Positions 41,328 through 50,945 of a DNA stretch of 64,000 nt are shown piece after piece. The stretch's first letter is position 1. The number at the start of each line of letters is the position of its first letter. The position numbers and the translations under genes are program-made. A model generated the notes under the pieces. That model worked only from the letters and a program-made list of their open reading frames with translations. It was not told the DNA's origin and searched no databases. Source of the DNA: an uncultured Thiotrichaceae bacterium (GTDB taxonomy: Bacteria > Pseudomonadota > Gammaproteobacteria > Thiotrichales > Thiotrichaceae); the NCBI GenBank assembly GCA_937925855.1, contig CALAMO010000016.1, positions 1 to 64,000 of the forward strand, written 5' to 3'.

Positions 41328-42806
41328 TCATGAGTTTACGGCCCGCCCAGCTCCCTCTGGTACAGCCAAGCCCTTATGCAAGCCCGCAATCTCCGCCAGT
41401 TTCGCCGCCACCGCCTCACCCGGCAAAGAAGAACTCCGCGTCTCCAAACTCACATGAATCAACAAATGCTCCACCGTCGCCAATAAACGCCCATCCGCAT
41501 GCGAAATCCGGTTAAACAGATGCAGCTTCTTCCCCTCACCCTTTAGCACCTGCGTCGTTACCGCTATCGGTTCCTGCGCCCGCACTTCATCCAAATGGCG
41601 AATATGCGTTTCCACGGTAAAGTAAGAACCACCCTGCTCCACGTACTCAGAATCGACCCCAATCAGGCGCATAAACGCATCCGTTGCCTCGCTCGACACC
41701 TGGAGATAGCGACTTTCATTCATATGGTTATTGTAATCCGTCCAGTCCGTCGGCACGGTGCGCTGTACGGTTTTAATCGGCTGGCTCAGATCATCATCCG
41801 CAGATTCTACCACCCCCGCCGCCGCATCATACTGCGCCTTTTCATACGCCGCCAGCACCTTACCCGCGCCCCAGTCATTACTGCGCAGCGCCTGCATAAT
41901 CCCGACCAGATTATTATCCCGAATCCGCTCCAGCTCACGAATCGAATGCATGCCGGACTGCTCATCTGACTGCGTAGCGATTAAATCCACCAGCTCATCG
42001 GTGAACTCCGGCACGTCCATCAGCTTCGTCCACGGCCAGGTCAAACACGGGCCAAATTGCGCCATAAAGTGTCGCATTCCCGCTTCACCCCCGGCGACCC
42101 GATAGGTCTCAAACAATCCCATCTGCGCCCAGCGCAAGCCAAAGCCGAAGCGCATAATGTCATCAACTTCTTGTGTAGTGGCAATACCATCGCTCACCAG
42201 CCACAGCGCCTCGCGCCACACCGCTTCTAATAGCCGATCCGCCACAAAAGCTTCGATCTCTTTCTTAATATGCACCGGCTTCATGCCGATAGCGGCGTAG
42301 ATAGCCATGGCACGATCAATGCTCTCCTGTGAGGTCTTTTTACCACCGACCACTTCGACTACCGGCAACAGATACACCGGATTAAACGGATGTACCACCA
42401 ACATGCGTTCGGGGTGTTGCAGCTTCGCCTGTAAATCACTCGGCATAATGCCGGAGGTTGAAGAAACGATGAGCGCATTATTGGGTGCAGCCTGTTCTAC
42501 TTCAGCGTAGACGGACTGTTTGATGTCCAGCCGTTCGGGTACAGATTCAACGATTAGCTCTGCGTTACCAACGGCTTCAGCCAGGCTAGTGCAATGCGTG
42601 ATGCTGCCTTCGCTGAGGCGCGGTGCCATGGTTAACTTCGCGTAAGCCGCACGGCTATTTTCCAGCACGGCGTTGATCTTGCGCGCTGACTCGGGGTCAG
42701 GGTCGTAAACTTTAACGTCGATACCGTTTTCGATGAAGCGGGCCAGCCAGCCTGCGCCGATGACGCCGCCGCCGATGATGGTGGCTGTTTTGATGGGTTT
42801 GTTCAT
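41328..42806 (-). CDS. lcdH: L-carnitine dehydrogenase fused to a hot-dog thioesterase
   Basis: 492 residues. The first 320 form a 3-hydroxyacyl-CoA-dehydrogenase-like domain: TIIGGGVIGAGWLARFIENG, ELIVESVPERLDIK, STSGIMPSDL and HPFNPVYLLPVVEVVGG. The last 150 form a thioesterase of the 4-hydroxybenzoyl-CoA type (VPTDWTDYNNHMNESRYLQVSS). This is the known fusion in which carnitine is oxidised to 3-dehydrocarnitine and betainyl-CoA is hydrolysed to glycine betaine. ATG 42806, three bases after the BKACE stop, is the likely start, with GGGTGAG upstream. Confidence 0.92.
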   Translation of the reverse strand: MNKPIKTATIIGGGVIGAGWLARFIENGIDVKVYDPDPESARKINAVLENSRAAYAKLTMAPRLSEGSITHCTSLAEAVGNAELIVESVPERLDIKQSVYAEVEQAAPNNALIVSSTSGIMPSDLQAKLQHPERMLVVHPFNPVYLLPVVEVVGGKKTSQESIDRAMAIYAAIGMKPVHIKKEIEAFVADRLLEAVWREALWLVSDGIATTQEVDDIMRFGFGLRWAQMGLFETYRVAGGEAGMRHFMAQFGPCLTWPWTKLMDVPEFTDELVDLIATQSDEQSGMHSIRELERIRDNNLVGIMQALRSNDWGAGKVLAAYEKAQYDAAAGVVESADDDLSQPIKTVQRTVPTDWTDYNNHMNESRYLQVSSEATDAFMRLIGVDSEYVEQGGSYFTVETHIRHLDEVRAQEPIAVTTQVLKGEGKKLHLFNRISHADGRLLATVEHLLIHVSLETRSSSLPGEAVAAKLAEIAGLHKGLAVPEGAGRAVNS

Positions 42807-42808
42807 AC

Positions 42809-43717
42809 TCACCCCCACCGCTTAGTCAGCTGCATCTGCTCCCGCACCTCAGCAGCCGTCATCAGCTCACTCCCCATGCCCTCAATAATCGTACGCGCCC
42901 GCGTCACCAAATCAGCATTAGTCGCCAGCACGCCTTTCTTCAGCCAGATATTATCCTCCAGCCCAACCCGCACATTACCGCCCGCATTTACCGCCATCGC
43001 GACATAAGGCAGCTGATTACGCCCGATCGAGAACGCCGAGAACGTCCAATCTTCCGGCACCGCATTCACCATCGCCATGAAGGTGCTCATATCATCCGGT
43101 GCACCCCAGGGAATGCCCATACACAGCTGAATCATCGCCGGATTATCAATCAGACCCTGGCTTTGTAACCATTTCGCCAGCAGGATATGGCCAGTATCAA
43201 AGGCCTCAATTTCCGGGCGCACGCCCAAGGCCTGAATCTGTGCCGCCATGGCTTTAAGCATGCCGGGACTGTTGGTCATAATGTAATCGCCTTCACCAAA
43301 ATTCATCGTACCGCAGTCCAGCGTACAGATTTCCGGCAGGATTTGTTTCACATGCGCCAGCCGCTCGGTCGCGCCGCACATATCGGTGCCGTCTTCCGCT
43401 GGCGGCAACGGCTGTTCCGTGCTGCCTAAGGTCAAATCACCGCCCATGCCCGCCGTCAGGTTAATCACCATATCTACCCCAGACTCACGGATATGAGCCA
43501 CCACCTCAGCATATAACGCCGGATCGCGTGCCGGAGCGCCGGTTTCAGGGTCACGCACATGAATATGAGCCACCGCCGCCCCGGCCTGTGCGGCTTCAAT
43601 ACAGCTATCCGCAATTTGACGGGGGGTGACCGGCACTTTGTCGGAACGCTCGGTAGTGGCACCGGCACCGGTCACGGCACAGGTAATAAAAACTTTGCGG
43701 TTCGGGCTTAAACTCAT
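42809..43717 (-). CDS. BKACE-family 3-dehydrocarnitine:acetyl-CoA cleavage enzyme
   Basis: 302 residues of the DUF849/beta-keto acid cleavage family. VFITCAVTGAGATTERSDKVPVTP is the start. AAVAHIHVRDPETG supplies the Zn-binding HxH, and INLTAGMGGDLTL, CTLDCGTMNFGEGDYIMTN and RVGLEDNIWLKKG complete the site. Beside carnitine dehydrogenase the expected reaction is 3-dehydrocarnitine plus acetyl-CoA giving betainyl-CoA and acetoacetate. ATG 43717 has AGGAGG upstream. The two enzymes form a two-gene operon. Confidence 0.92.
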   Translation of the reverse strand: MSLSPNRKVFITCAVTGAGATTERSDKVPVTPRQIADSCIEAAQAGAAVAHIHVRDPETGAPARDPALYAEVVAHIRESGVDMVINLTAGMGGDLTLGSTEQPLPPAEDGTDMCGATERLAHVKQILPEICTLDCGTMNFGEGDYIMTNSPGMLKAMAAQIQALGVRPEIEAFDTGHILLAKWLQSQGLIDNPAMIQLCMGIPWGAPDDMSTFMAMVNAVPEDWTFSAFSIGRNQLPYVAMAVNAGGNVRVGLEDNIWLKKGVLATNADLVTRARTIIEGMGSELMTAAEVREQMQLTKRWG

Positions 43718-43845
43718 GGAAATCCTCCTGCTGTCCAAAATTAGATGGCGTTAATCCTTGTTGAATCATGCCATTAAGACCATACTGCGGGTTGATGTTT
43801 TATGCAGTATTTTTGCCGTATTCTGTAAGCCTCGTTGATTTTCCT

Positions 43846-44811
43846 ATGAACATTTTTGCGCCATCACAACGCCGCATCAAAGCAACGCTGCTGCTGATTC
43901 CAGATTCTTGCATCATGTCGTTGGCATCCGTTTTGGACGTGATGCGCGCCGCTAATCGTCAGTCCCAACAGCCGCTGTTTAGCTGGGAAATTGTCACGCT
44001 GGACGGTGCTGCCGCCCAACTGACCTGTGGCCTGTCCATTTACCCTGATCGCAGGTTAGATCAAAGCTGCAAGGGCGATGTGCTGATCATTATCTGCGGT
44101 TTTAATCAGGATAAACACATCAGCCTAAAACAGCTGCGCCAGCTCCATGCCGTTTTGCCTAACTTTAGCGCACTCGGTGGGATTGAAGCCGGTGGCTGGA
44201 TTCTGGCTCGCACTGGTAGGCTAGATGGCAAGCAGGCAACAACGCACTGGGAAGACCTGGAGGATTTTGCGCGCCGCTTTCCACAGGTGATTACCAAACC
44301 CGACCGCTATGTCATCGACGGCAATCTGTTCACCACCGGTGGGGCCTCGCCCACCTTTGATTTCATGCTGCATTGGATTCGACAGCGCTTTGGCTATCAG
44401 CTGGCTCTGGATGTTGCCAGCGTGTTTATTTATGACGGCACACACCAAGGCACAGACGCCCAGCATTATGTTTCACTGGGCAGGCTGAAGCAGCACGAAC
44501 CCAGAGTAGCCGCCGCAATTCGCCTGATGGAGCAGCATATTGAAACGCCGCTACCGCTACCAGAGATTGCACGCCAGTTGCGAGTGTCAGTGCGTACTTT
44601 GGCACATTTATTCACGCAAACGCTGGAGATACCACCGGGGCGGTACTACCGACACCTGCGCCTGCAAACTGCGCGGCGTTTGGTGCTAGACACGCGGTTA
44701 GCGATGCAGGAAATTGCATTACGCACTGGTTTTGGATCATTGGCGGCTTTCTCGCGCCAGTTTAAAATGCACTATGCCATCAGTCCGGGACAGCTGCGCG
44801 CCGCAGGATAG
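43846..44811 (+). CDS. GlxA-type AraC-family regulator, probable carnitine regulator
   Basis: 321 residues. The N-terminal DJ-1/PfpI-like amidotransferase-fold domain (KATLLLIPDSCIMSLASVLDVMRAAN, GGIEAGGWILARTGRLDGKQATTHW) is followed by two helix-turn-helix motifs (LPEIARQLRVSVRTLAHLFTQTLE and MQEIALRTGFGSLAAFSRQFK). The same architecture is found in GbdR and CdhR, which sense betaine and carnitine in Pseudomonas. It diverges from the carnitine operon. ATG 43846 is chosen over an upstream in-frame codon. Confidence 0.9.
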   Translation: MNIFAPSQRRIKATLLLIPDSCIMSLASVLDVMRAANRQSQQPLFSWEIVTLDGAAAQLTCGLSIYPDRRLDQSCKGDVLIIICGFNQDKHISLKQLRQLHAVLPNFSALGGIEAGGWILARTGRLDGKQATTHWEDLEDFARRFPQVITKPDRYVIDGNLFTTGGASPTFDFMLHWIRQRFGYQLALDVASVFIYDGTHQGTDAQHYVSLGRLKQHEPRVAAAIRLMEQHIETPLPLPEIARQLRVSVRTLAHLFTQTLEIPPGRYYRHLRLQTARRLVLDTRLAMQEIALRTGFGSLAAFSRQFKMHYAISPGQLRAAG

Positions 44812-44949
44812 CCTGCGCTTTTCACCTTTAATCCGCCTATTTCGTAACGCGGGTGTCGTTTGGTTACACTGATGGATGAAAGCTTATTATCAATCCTCAA
44901 TCAACTGCTAGGCCTATAGCCTTTGGATTGGGTATGTCCAGGTATCGCT

Positions 44950-45741
44950 ATGAACAATAAAAATAAATTGCCGGCGCCTACTGCCCTGCTGCTGGGTCTA
45001 TCGCTGATCACAACCTCTTTACAGGCCAATCAATATGAAGATGCCTATAGCCAGGGTGCGCTCACCTACATTGATGCCAGCGGTAAGGTACATGTCCTGC
45101 AAGACGACACACACGATGTGACAGAAGATACCGTACAAAACGTCGCACAAAACGCTGCTCTGACGGCGTATGACGATGTTGATGACACCCACAATATCGC
45201 GCTAGCAGCCTATGTTGATAACGACGCGAGCAATGCAGACTATACCGCTATGAACCCCGCGCCCACACTAAATGACGTTATGACGCAGCGCAGCGACTCC
45301 GCTTATGAAATCTATACTCCATCGACCTTGCCTGCTGCCCCGACCGCTGTGGTTCAGCCCGTACGGTCTGCTTCAGTCAGCAGCGCTGCCGTCCTCAAGG
45401 CGGTCGAAATCGGTAGACTCGATCAACTCGGTGCATTGCAGGCACAAGGGGCCGACATATTCACCAGCGATGCAGAGGGTTTGACCTATCTGCACCACGC
45501 AGTGGCGGCAGGCCACCTTAAGATGGTGAAGTATTTGCTGAATAATGGCCTTGATCCCAATGCCAGCACCACTAAACAGTGGACACCGCTGCACCATGCC
45601 GCACGGTTTGGACACGTAGAAATCGCGCAGGTGTTAATCGCAGCAGGTGCCGATAAAGCGCTGACCAACAGCGATGGTTTTAACCCGTCTCAGCTAGCGC
45701 TAAAAGCAAGGCAGCATGTGATTGCTACCTCGCTGCGTTAG
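44950..45741 (+). CDS. Secreted ankyrin-repeat protein
   Basis: 263 residues from ATG 44950 with a signal peptide (ALLLGLSLITTSLQA). The middle is acidic and repetitive, with the related segments ALTAYDDVDDTHN and ALAAYVDNDASN. The C-terminal 115 residues hold three or four ankyrin repeats (GLTYLHHAVAAGHLKMVKYL, WTPLHHAARFGHVEIAQVL). Periplasmic ankyrin proteins often protect or partner a redox enzyme, but no partner is evident here. Its stop codon lies within a small palindrome shared with the convergent gene. Confidence 0.85.
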   Translation: MNNKNKLPAPTALLLGLSLITTSLQANQYEDAYSQGALTYIDASGKVHVLQDDTHDVTEDTVQNVAQNAALTAYDDVDDTHNIALAAYVDNDASNADYTAMNPAPTLNDVMTQRSDSAYEIYTPSTLPAAPTAVVQPVRSASVSSAAVLKAVEIGRLDQLGALQAQGADIFTSDAEGLTYLHHAVAAGHLKMVKYLLNNGLDPNASTTKQWTPLHHAARFGHVEIAQVLIAAGADKALTNSDGFNPSQLALKARQHVIATSLR

Positions 45742-45749
45742 CGCTTGCG

Positions 45750-48320
45750 CTAGGAGCGCGGCTTGATGTTTTCTGGGTCATAAAGCGCACCATAACCCAC
45801 CGCTGCAACCACGACTTTGTAAGTCTCATTAAAGTAGTCGATCTGGAGCTCACGCCCGAGCTGACAGTATTCAAAGGGCAGATAGCCGAGGGCAATATTT
45901 TTCCCCAGCGTGGGCCCATAGCTAATGCTCGTGGTATATGAGCGTCGCCCTTCAGCATCAATCAGTGTTTCACCGCTCTCGGGATCCATAATCGGACAGT
46001 TCCCCAGCGGATAACGCGCGACACCCGTCGCATCGATGTTCTCTTCCATCGTCAACGTACACAGATAGGCCGGTTGATGCGGGCGTTCCCGCTGTGCTAA
46101 ATGAGCGGCTTTACCCAAGAAGTCGGCAGCCTTAACCTTAGGCCGCTGCAAACCGGCCTCCAGCAAATTATATTCGGTCAGCAAATCTGCATTCTGTAAG
46201 CGCAAACTTTTTTCCAGGCGACGGCTATTCGCATACGTCTCCACCCCAATGGGTGTGACATCCAGACTGCGCAGTGCATCCCACAGCGCCAGCCCCTGAT
46301 CCATCTCAAAGTGCAGCTCCCAACCCTGTTCACCGACATAGGAAATGCGGAAAGCCTGCACCTTAATACCGCCCTTCAGGGTCAGCGACTTAACGGTTAC
46401 AAACGGGAAGTTCTCATGGCTGATCTGGCTGGGATCATCCAGCAGCTGTGCCAGCGTGGTCCGTGCATTCGGCCCCCAAAGGCCAATACAGCCCCAGTCG
46501 GTGGTTCGATTAGTGACGCTAACTTCGGTATAACCTCGATCCTGAGCTATGCGGCGCAGCCAGACGAGATCACGGTGCCCCGCATCGGCGCCATCGATCA
46601 CAAAATAACGGTCTTCTGCCATGCGTAGCACGGTTAAATCAGCGCGTACGCCGCCCGCACTGTCGAGGAAGTGGGTATAAATACCCCGGCCAATCGCAGT
46701 ATCAGCGCCTACTTTCGCCACGCAGGTATATTCCAGCAAGTCGGCGGCATCAGCCCCAGCGACTTCGATAACGGTGAAGTGGCACAAATTAATCATGCCG
46801 ACATCTTCCGATAACTTGAGGTGTTCGGCATTCGATACGCGCCAGAAATGGCGGTTGTCCCACTCGTTTTCGCGTACCGGTACACGGTCACCGTATGCTT
46901 CTAACAGGTGTTCATTGCTGGCGTAACCATGCGCCCGCTCCCAGCCCATGATTTCCATAAAGTAACCGCCCAGCGCCTGTTCTCGCTCATAGAATGGACT
47001 GCGATAAATGCCGCGTGCCTTGCTGTAAGGCTCACGATTATGCACCGGTGGGTTATAGATTTTAAACGCCGATTCATAGCAACGATCCGCAATATATTGC
47101 TCTTCTTGCTGGAACGGATAGTAGCGCGCTACGTCTATGCCGCTATGGTCTAGGTGTGTGCGCCCATCGGTCATCCAGTCTGCCAAGATTTTACCGGTGC
47201 CGGGGCCGTCTTTAACCCAAACTGATTCGGCATACCACAGGCCGCGCACATTGGCTGATTCTCCAATTGATGGCCCGCCGTCGGCAGTGACCTGTAATAG
47301 CCCGTTAAACGAATACTTGTCGTCATAGCCGAGCTCGGCCAGGATCGGTGTCAGCTCCATCGCCCGCTCCAGCGGTTCCATCACCTCTTCCAGTGCTAAA
47401 TCACGCTGTGACGGCGATAGGCGCGCCTCGTCCTTTTCTAGCAGATCACGCGGATGGCACATGCGCGGCTCTTTCTCTTCATAATAGCCCCACTCAATCT
47501 GGCCGCCCTCTGGCGTAGTCGGGTCACCGGTATCGCGCAGATAAGCCGAGTTCCCCTGGTCACGCAGCAGCGGATAGCCAATGTCTTTCCCGGTACCGGC
47601 AAACTCATTGAAAGGTTTGAAGAAGGTTAAAGGGTGATCCACCGGCATAATCGGCAAATCTTCGCCCGCCATTTCAGCAATCAAGCGGCCCCAAAGTCCG
47701 GCACAAACCACCACACGATCCGCCATAATCGTGCCTTTCTCGGTTTTAACGCCTTTAATTCGCCCACTCTCGATCACTAGCCCGGTACAGGCCGTGTTCG
47801 CAAACGCCTGAAGTTTGCCGGTGGCAACGGCCTGATCGACTAGCTCACCGGCGACGGTCTGTGAGCGTGGGGCGACTAGCCCAGCATCAGGATCCCACAG
47901 CGCCCCTTGGATCATATCCTGTTCCAGCAGTGGGAATTTTTCTTTCGCCTCTGCCGCGCTGATCATGCTCACCCGACTGCCGAACGCCTTACCGGAAGTA
48001 ACCCGGCGTTTTAGTTCAACCATGCGTTCATCATCATCGATTCGCGCCACTTCCAACCCGCCAATGCGCTCATAGCGCCCCATTTTCTCGAAGAAGTCAA
48101 TGGAGTATTTAGTGGTGAAGATCGTCATCTGATCGTGCATGGTGTTGAAGCAAAAATCAGAGGCATGTGCGGTCGAGCCAATATCAGTGGGAATCGCTGA
48201 TTTATCAATGCCTACAATATTATCCCAGCCGCGTGCAATCAGATGATGCGCTACTGATGAGCCTACAATACCGCCAAGGCCAATAATGACGATTTCAGCT
48301 TGTTCGGGTAGTTTTGCCAT
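45750..48320 (-). CDS. Second FAD/GcvT-fusion N-methyl dehydrogenase
   Basis: 856 residues with the same two-part plan as the enzyme at 24654 but little detailed similarity. IVIIGLGGIVGSSVAHHLIARG is the dinucleotide site, DIGSTAHASDFCFNT has His at the usual covalent FAD position, and the GcvT half includes GYFMEIMGWERAHGYAS, GMINLCHFTVIEVAG and ISYVGEQGWELHFEMD. It probably oxidises a methylated glycine or related amine; dimethylglycine from betaine would fit the adjacent carnitine genes. ATG 48320 is preferred, with GGAG 9 bases upstream. Confidence 0.87.
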   Translation of the reverse strand: MAKLPEQAEIVIIGLGGIVGSSVAHHLIARGWDNIVGIDKSAIPTDIGSTAHASDFCFNTMHDQMTIFTTKYSIDFFEKMGRYERIGGLEVARIDDDERMVELKRRVTSGKAFGSRVSMISAAEAKEKFPLLEQDMIQGALWDPDAGLVAPRSQTVAGELVDQAVATGKLQAFANTACTGLVIESGRIKGVKTEKGTIMADRVVVCAGLWGRLIAEMAGEDLPIMPVDHPLTFFKPFNEFAGTGKDIGYPLLRDQGNSAYLRDTGDPTTPEGGQIEWGYYEEKEPRMCHPRDLLEKDEARLSPSQRDLALEEVMEPLERAMELTPILAELGYDDKYSFNGLLQVTADGGPSIGESANVRGLWYAESVWVKDGPGTGKILADWMTDGRTHLDHSGIDVARYYPFQQEEQYIADRCYESAFKIYNPPVHNREPYSKARGIYRSPFYEREQALGGYFMEIMGWERAHGYASNEHLLEAYGDRVPVRENEWDNRHFWRVSNAEHLKLSEDVGMINLCHFTVIEVAGADAADLLEYTCVAKVGADTAIGRGIYTHFLDSAGGVRADLTVLRMAEDRYFVIDGADAGHRDLVWLRRIAQDRGYTEVSVTNRTTDWGCIGLWGPNARTTLAQLLDDPSQISHENFPFVTVKSLTLKGGIKVQAFRISYVGEQGWELHFEMDQGLALWDALRSLDVTPIGVETYANSRRLEKSLRLQNADLLTEYNLLEAGLQRPKVKAADFLGKAAHLAQRERPHQPAYLCTLTMEENIDATGVARYPLGNCPIMDPESGETLIDAEGRRSYTTSISYGPTLGKNIALGYLPFEYCQLGRELQIDYFNETYKVVVAAVGYGALYDPENIKPRS

Positions 48321-48438
48321 GAAAAATATCTCCAAGCCGGCCTCAGGGTTTACACCCAGCGTCTTCCGGCCTCAGGTCTAAAAATTAGAAAGTAGCCTGC
48401 AGTCCCAGCGGTAGATTCAGTCATTTGGCCCACCGCTT

Positions 48439-48456
48439 ATTGACTGGTCAGTCAAT
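48439..48456. promoter_or_regulatory. 18-bp TetR-type palindrome upstream of the FAD/GcvT gene
   Basis: ATTGACTG-GT-CAGTCAAT has perfect eight-base arms. It lies about 120 bases upstream of the dehydrogenase start and about 70 bases past the end of the otnI-like gene. The arms resemble TetR-family operators; the regulator is not adjacent. Confidence 0.6.
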
Positions 48457-48527
48457 CGCGCATAATCGCATGAAACTCAATGGCAGGCAATGGCAGAAAG
48501 CCGCGACTAACGCGCCCGCATAAAGAC

Positions 48528-49325
48528 TCAATCGATGCTGAGTCCGCCTGAAATAATCGACTGCAGCCAGCCCAGTCCGGCGACGGTTGCCGCGCGTGGC
48601 CGGTACTCACAGCCCACCCAACCGTTATAGCCTAGCGCGTCTAATTTCTCACAAATCGCCGGGTAGTTCAGTTCGTTCAAGGCATCGGGTTCATGTCGCT
48701 GTGGCACACCGGCAATTTGGATATGGCCGATGACATCAAAATACTGCTCCAACGCACAGATAACATCGCCTCGCGTAATCTGGTGATGATAAATGTCAAA
48801 CTGCAAGCGCACATTCGGCAGCGCTAACTCCTCAATGATTTGCGCCGCGGCAGCGGTCGAAGCCAGAAAATACCCCGGCATATCACGCGGATTAATGGGT
48901 TCAATTAAGACATCACACCCAATCTCGCCTAAACGCTGCGCCGCATAGCGTAAATTAGTCTGATAACAGGCCATTGCCTGTGCGGGCTCAGTTTGCCCCA
49001 ACAGCCCGGCCATCATATGCACATGGGGTACGTTGCTGGCCTCAATATAGGGAATCGCCTGCGCCACGCTGGCTTGAAATTCCGCTTCTCGCCCGGGTAA
49101 GCAGGCCAAGCCTCGCTCCCCCACTTCCCAGTCACCAGGGGGAAGGTTAAACAGTGCCTGTGTTAGACCGTTATCGGCTAGAGCTGCCGCAATTTCAGCA
49201 GGGCTATGCGCATAGGGAAATAGAAATTCAACGGCGTTAAAGCCCGCTGCTCGCGCCGCCGCAAAACGCTCAAGGAAGGCATGTTCATTAAACATCATCG
49301 ACAAATTAGCCGCAAATTTAGGCAT
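48528..49325 (-). CDS. otnI: 2-oxo-tetronate isomerase / hydroxypyruvate isomerase family
   Basis: 265 residues, an AP-endonuclease-2-type TIM barrel. MPKFAANLSMMFNEHAFLERFAAARAAGFNAVEFLFPY, LFNLPPGDWEVGERGLACLPGRE and VLIEPINPRDMPGYFL with LQFDIYHHQITRGD (metal ligands Glu, Asp, His) match the Hyi/OtnI family. Next to an OtnK homologue the expected role is isomerising 2-oxo-tetronates from threonate or erythronate breakdown. ATG 49325 or 49331 may be the start. Confidence 0.88.
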   Translation of the reverse strand: MPKFAANLSMMFNEHAFLERFAAARAAGFNAVEFLFPYAHSPAEIAAALADNGLTQALFNLPPGDWEVGERGLACLPGREAEFQASVAQAIPYIEASNVPHVHMMAGLLGQTEPAQAMACYQTNLRYAAQRLGEIGCDVLIEPINPRDMPGYFLASTAAAAQIIEELALPNVRLQFDIYHHQITRGDVICALEQYFDVIGHIQIAGVPQRHEPDALNELNYPAICEKLDALGYNGWVGCEYRPRAATVAGLGWLQSIISGGLSID

Positions 49326-49439
49326 ATTCACTCCAAGTTTGGTTATTCGTCATTCGTTGTCGCTCCGCGCGTATCCGCCCAGCACGGGGTGACCATAAAC
49401 AGCGCTTAATGCGACCCACTGATTCAGTCATTGAGTCAT

Positions 49440-50780
49440 TCAACCATCAGCTCCCACTGCAGCTGCATCCAGCAAGCGCGTAGCCTTAGTGAAGAAGTCC
49501 TCTGCGCCAAAATTACCTGATTTTAATGCTAACCAACCCAGCACTCGGCCCTGGCTATCCAGCGCCTGTGTCCATGGGACGCCTGGATCAATTTCTGGCC
49601 CAATACGCAGCGCTGCCACACCCAGCTGTGACACAACAGCGCCCGAAGTCTCACCGCCTGCTGCAATGAGGCGACCGTCACCCGTGGTCGGCATCAGCGC
49701 ACGTGCAATCTGACTCAGCGCGTCTTCTGCTAGCTGTCCGGCGCGCGCACTGCCTAGTTCGGCCTGCGCGGCTTGTACCTGTTCGGCCGTGCCTGAGGCA
49801 TACACCATGACGGGGGCCGTTGCACCTGCCGCTGCTTGCTGCGCCAGCTGCTGCTGAACCCAGTCGATCGCTTGTGGTACGCACGTCGGATCGGCGGCGA
49901 TTGTCCGTGGGTCTAGCCGCAGCGTCATACCGCCATCGGCTTTAAAGCGCTCAATTTGGCTTATTGTCGCCTTAGAGCAGCTGCCACTGAGCATGACGGT
50001 GGGTTGTTGGGTCGCCTGTGCGGCCAGCGTGTCTTGTGTGGTCATGCTATAACGGCCTAACGCGGCGTGTGCGCCTGCCAGAGGCGTTGCCAGCCCTGAA
50101 CCGCCTGCGACTAAAGGTGCATCCACCAGCGCATGGCCCCAATGTGCCAGATCCTGCTCTGATACGGTATCACCAATCACCTGAGCGATATTATTCTGTG
50201 CCAACTCAGCCAAACGCAGCCGCAATGCCGCAGCACCCCCCGCGACTTCTGCCTGCGTGATCAACGCCACCTCGCCTTGAGATTGCTGGCTTAACCAGCG
50301 CACCAGATTAGCATCGGTCATTGGATTGAGTGGATGCTGCTCCATCCCACTTTCATTGAGCAGCTTATCAAATACAAATAGATGACCCTGATACACACTG
50401 CGACCATTCACCGGGAGCGCTGGGATATGTGCCACGGTTTTTACCCCAATAACAGCGGCCAGTGCTTCGGTCACTGGGCCAATATTACCCGCTGGGGTTG
50501 AATCAAAGGTTGAGCAGTATTTGAAATAGCACTGGCGCACGCCGATGTCTGCAAGTGCCTGCCATGCGGTTAATGTCTGATCAATAGCAGCCTGTACGGG
50601 AATTGAGCGTGACTTCAAGGCCACAACGATAGCATCTGCCTCAATCCCCGCCAGCAGAGCAGGCGATGGCAGACCAATGGTTTGTACGACCTGCATACCG
50701 CCACGCACCAGCATAGCCGCGATGTCGGTGGCTCCGGTGAAATCATCGGCAATCACCCCGATAATCGCTTGTTTTTTCAT
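49440..50780 (-). CDS. otnK: 3-oxo-tetronate kinase (four-carbon acid sugar kinase)
   Basis: 446 residues of the DUF1537 family. GVIADDFTGATDIAAMLVRGGM is the N-terminal signature, CYFKYCSTFDSTPAGNIGPV the substrate segment, and the C-terminal ATP domain includes LIAAGGETSGAVVSQLG. It phosphorylates 3-oxo-tetronate ahead of aldol cleavage. A gap of 109 bases separates it from the isomerase gene downstream. The dehydrogenase (OtnD/LtnD) and aldolase (OtnC) usual for the pathway are not adjacent. Confidence 0.9.
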   Translation of the reverse strand: MKKQAIIGVIADDFTGATDIAAMLVRGGMQVVQTIGLPSPALLAGIEADAIVVALKSRSIPVQAAIDQTLTAWQALADIGVRQCYFKYCSTFDSTPAGNIGPVTEALAAVIGVKTVAHIPALPVNGRSVYQGHLFVFDKLLNESGMEQHPLNPMTDANLVRWLSQQSQGEVALITQAEVAGGAAALRLRLAELAQNNIAQVIGDTVSEQDLAHWGHALVDAPLVAGGSGLATPLAGAHAALGRYSMTTQDTLAAQATQQPTVMLSGSCSKATISQIERFKADGGMTLRLDPRTIAADPTCVPQAIDWVQQQLAQQAAAGATAPVMVYASGTAEQVQAAQAELGSARAGQLAEDALSQIARALMPTTGDGRLIAAGGETSGAVVSQLGVAALRIGPEIDPGVPWTQALDSQGRVLGWLALKSGNFGAEDFFTKATRLLDAAAVGADG

Positions 50781-50945
50781 GCTTATGCCGTCCTTTAGTC
50801 TTCTATGGCAGCGGTGTTAAGGAAATAATGATTGACATCTGCTGCTTTGACTCTCAGAAATGTCAGCTGTGATTTTAGCAGTGTCGTGTGAAAGATGTCA
50901 GCAATGCTAGCGGGCTTACTCGCGCTACCTAAGCGCCTGTTACAC

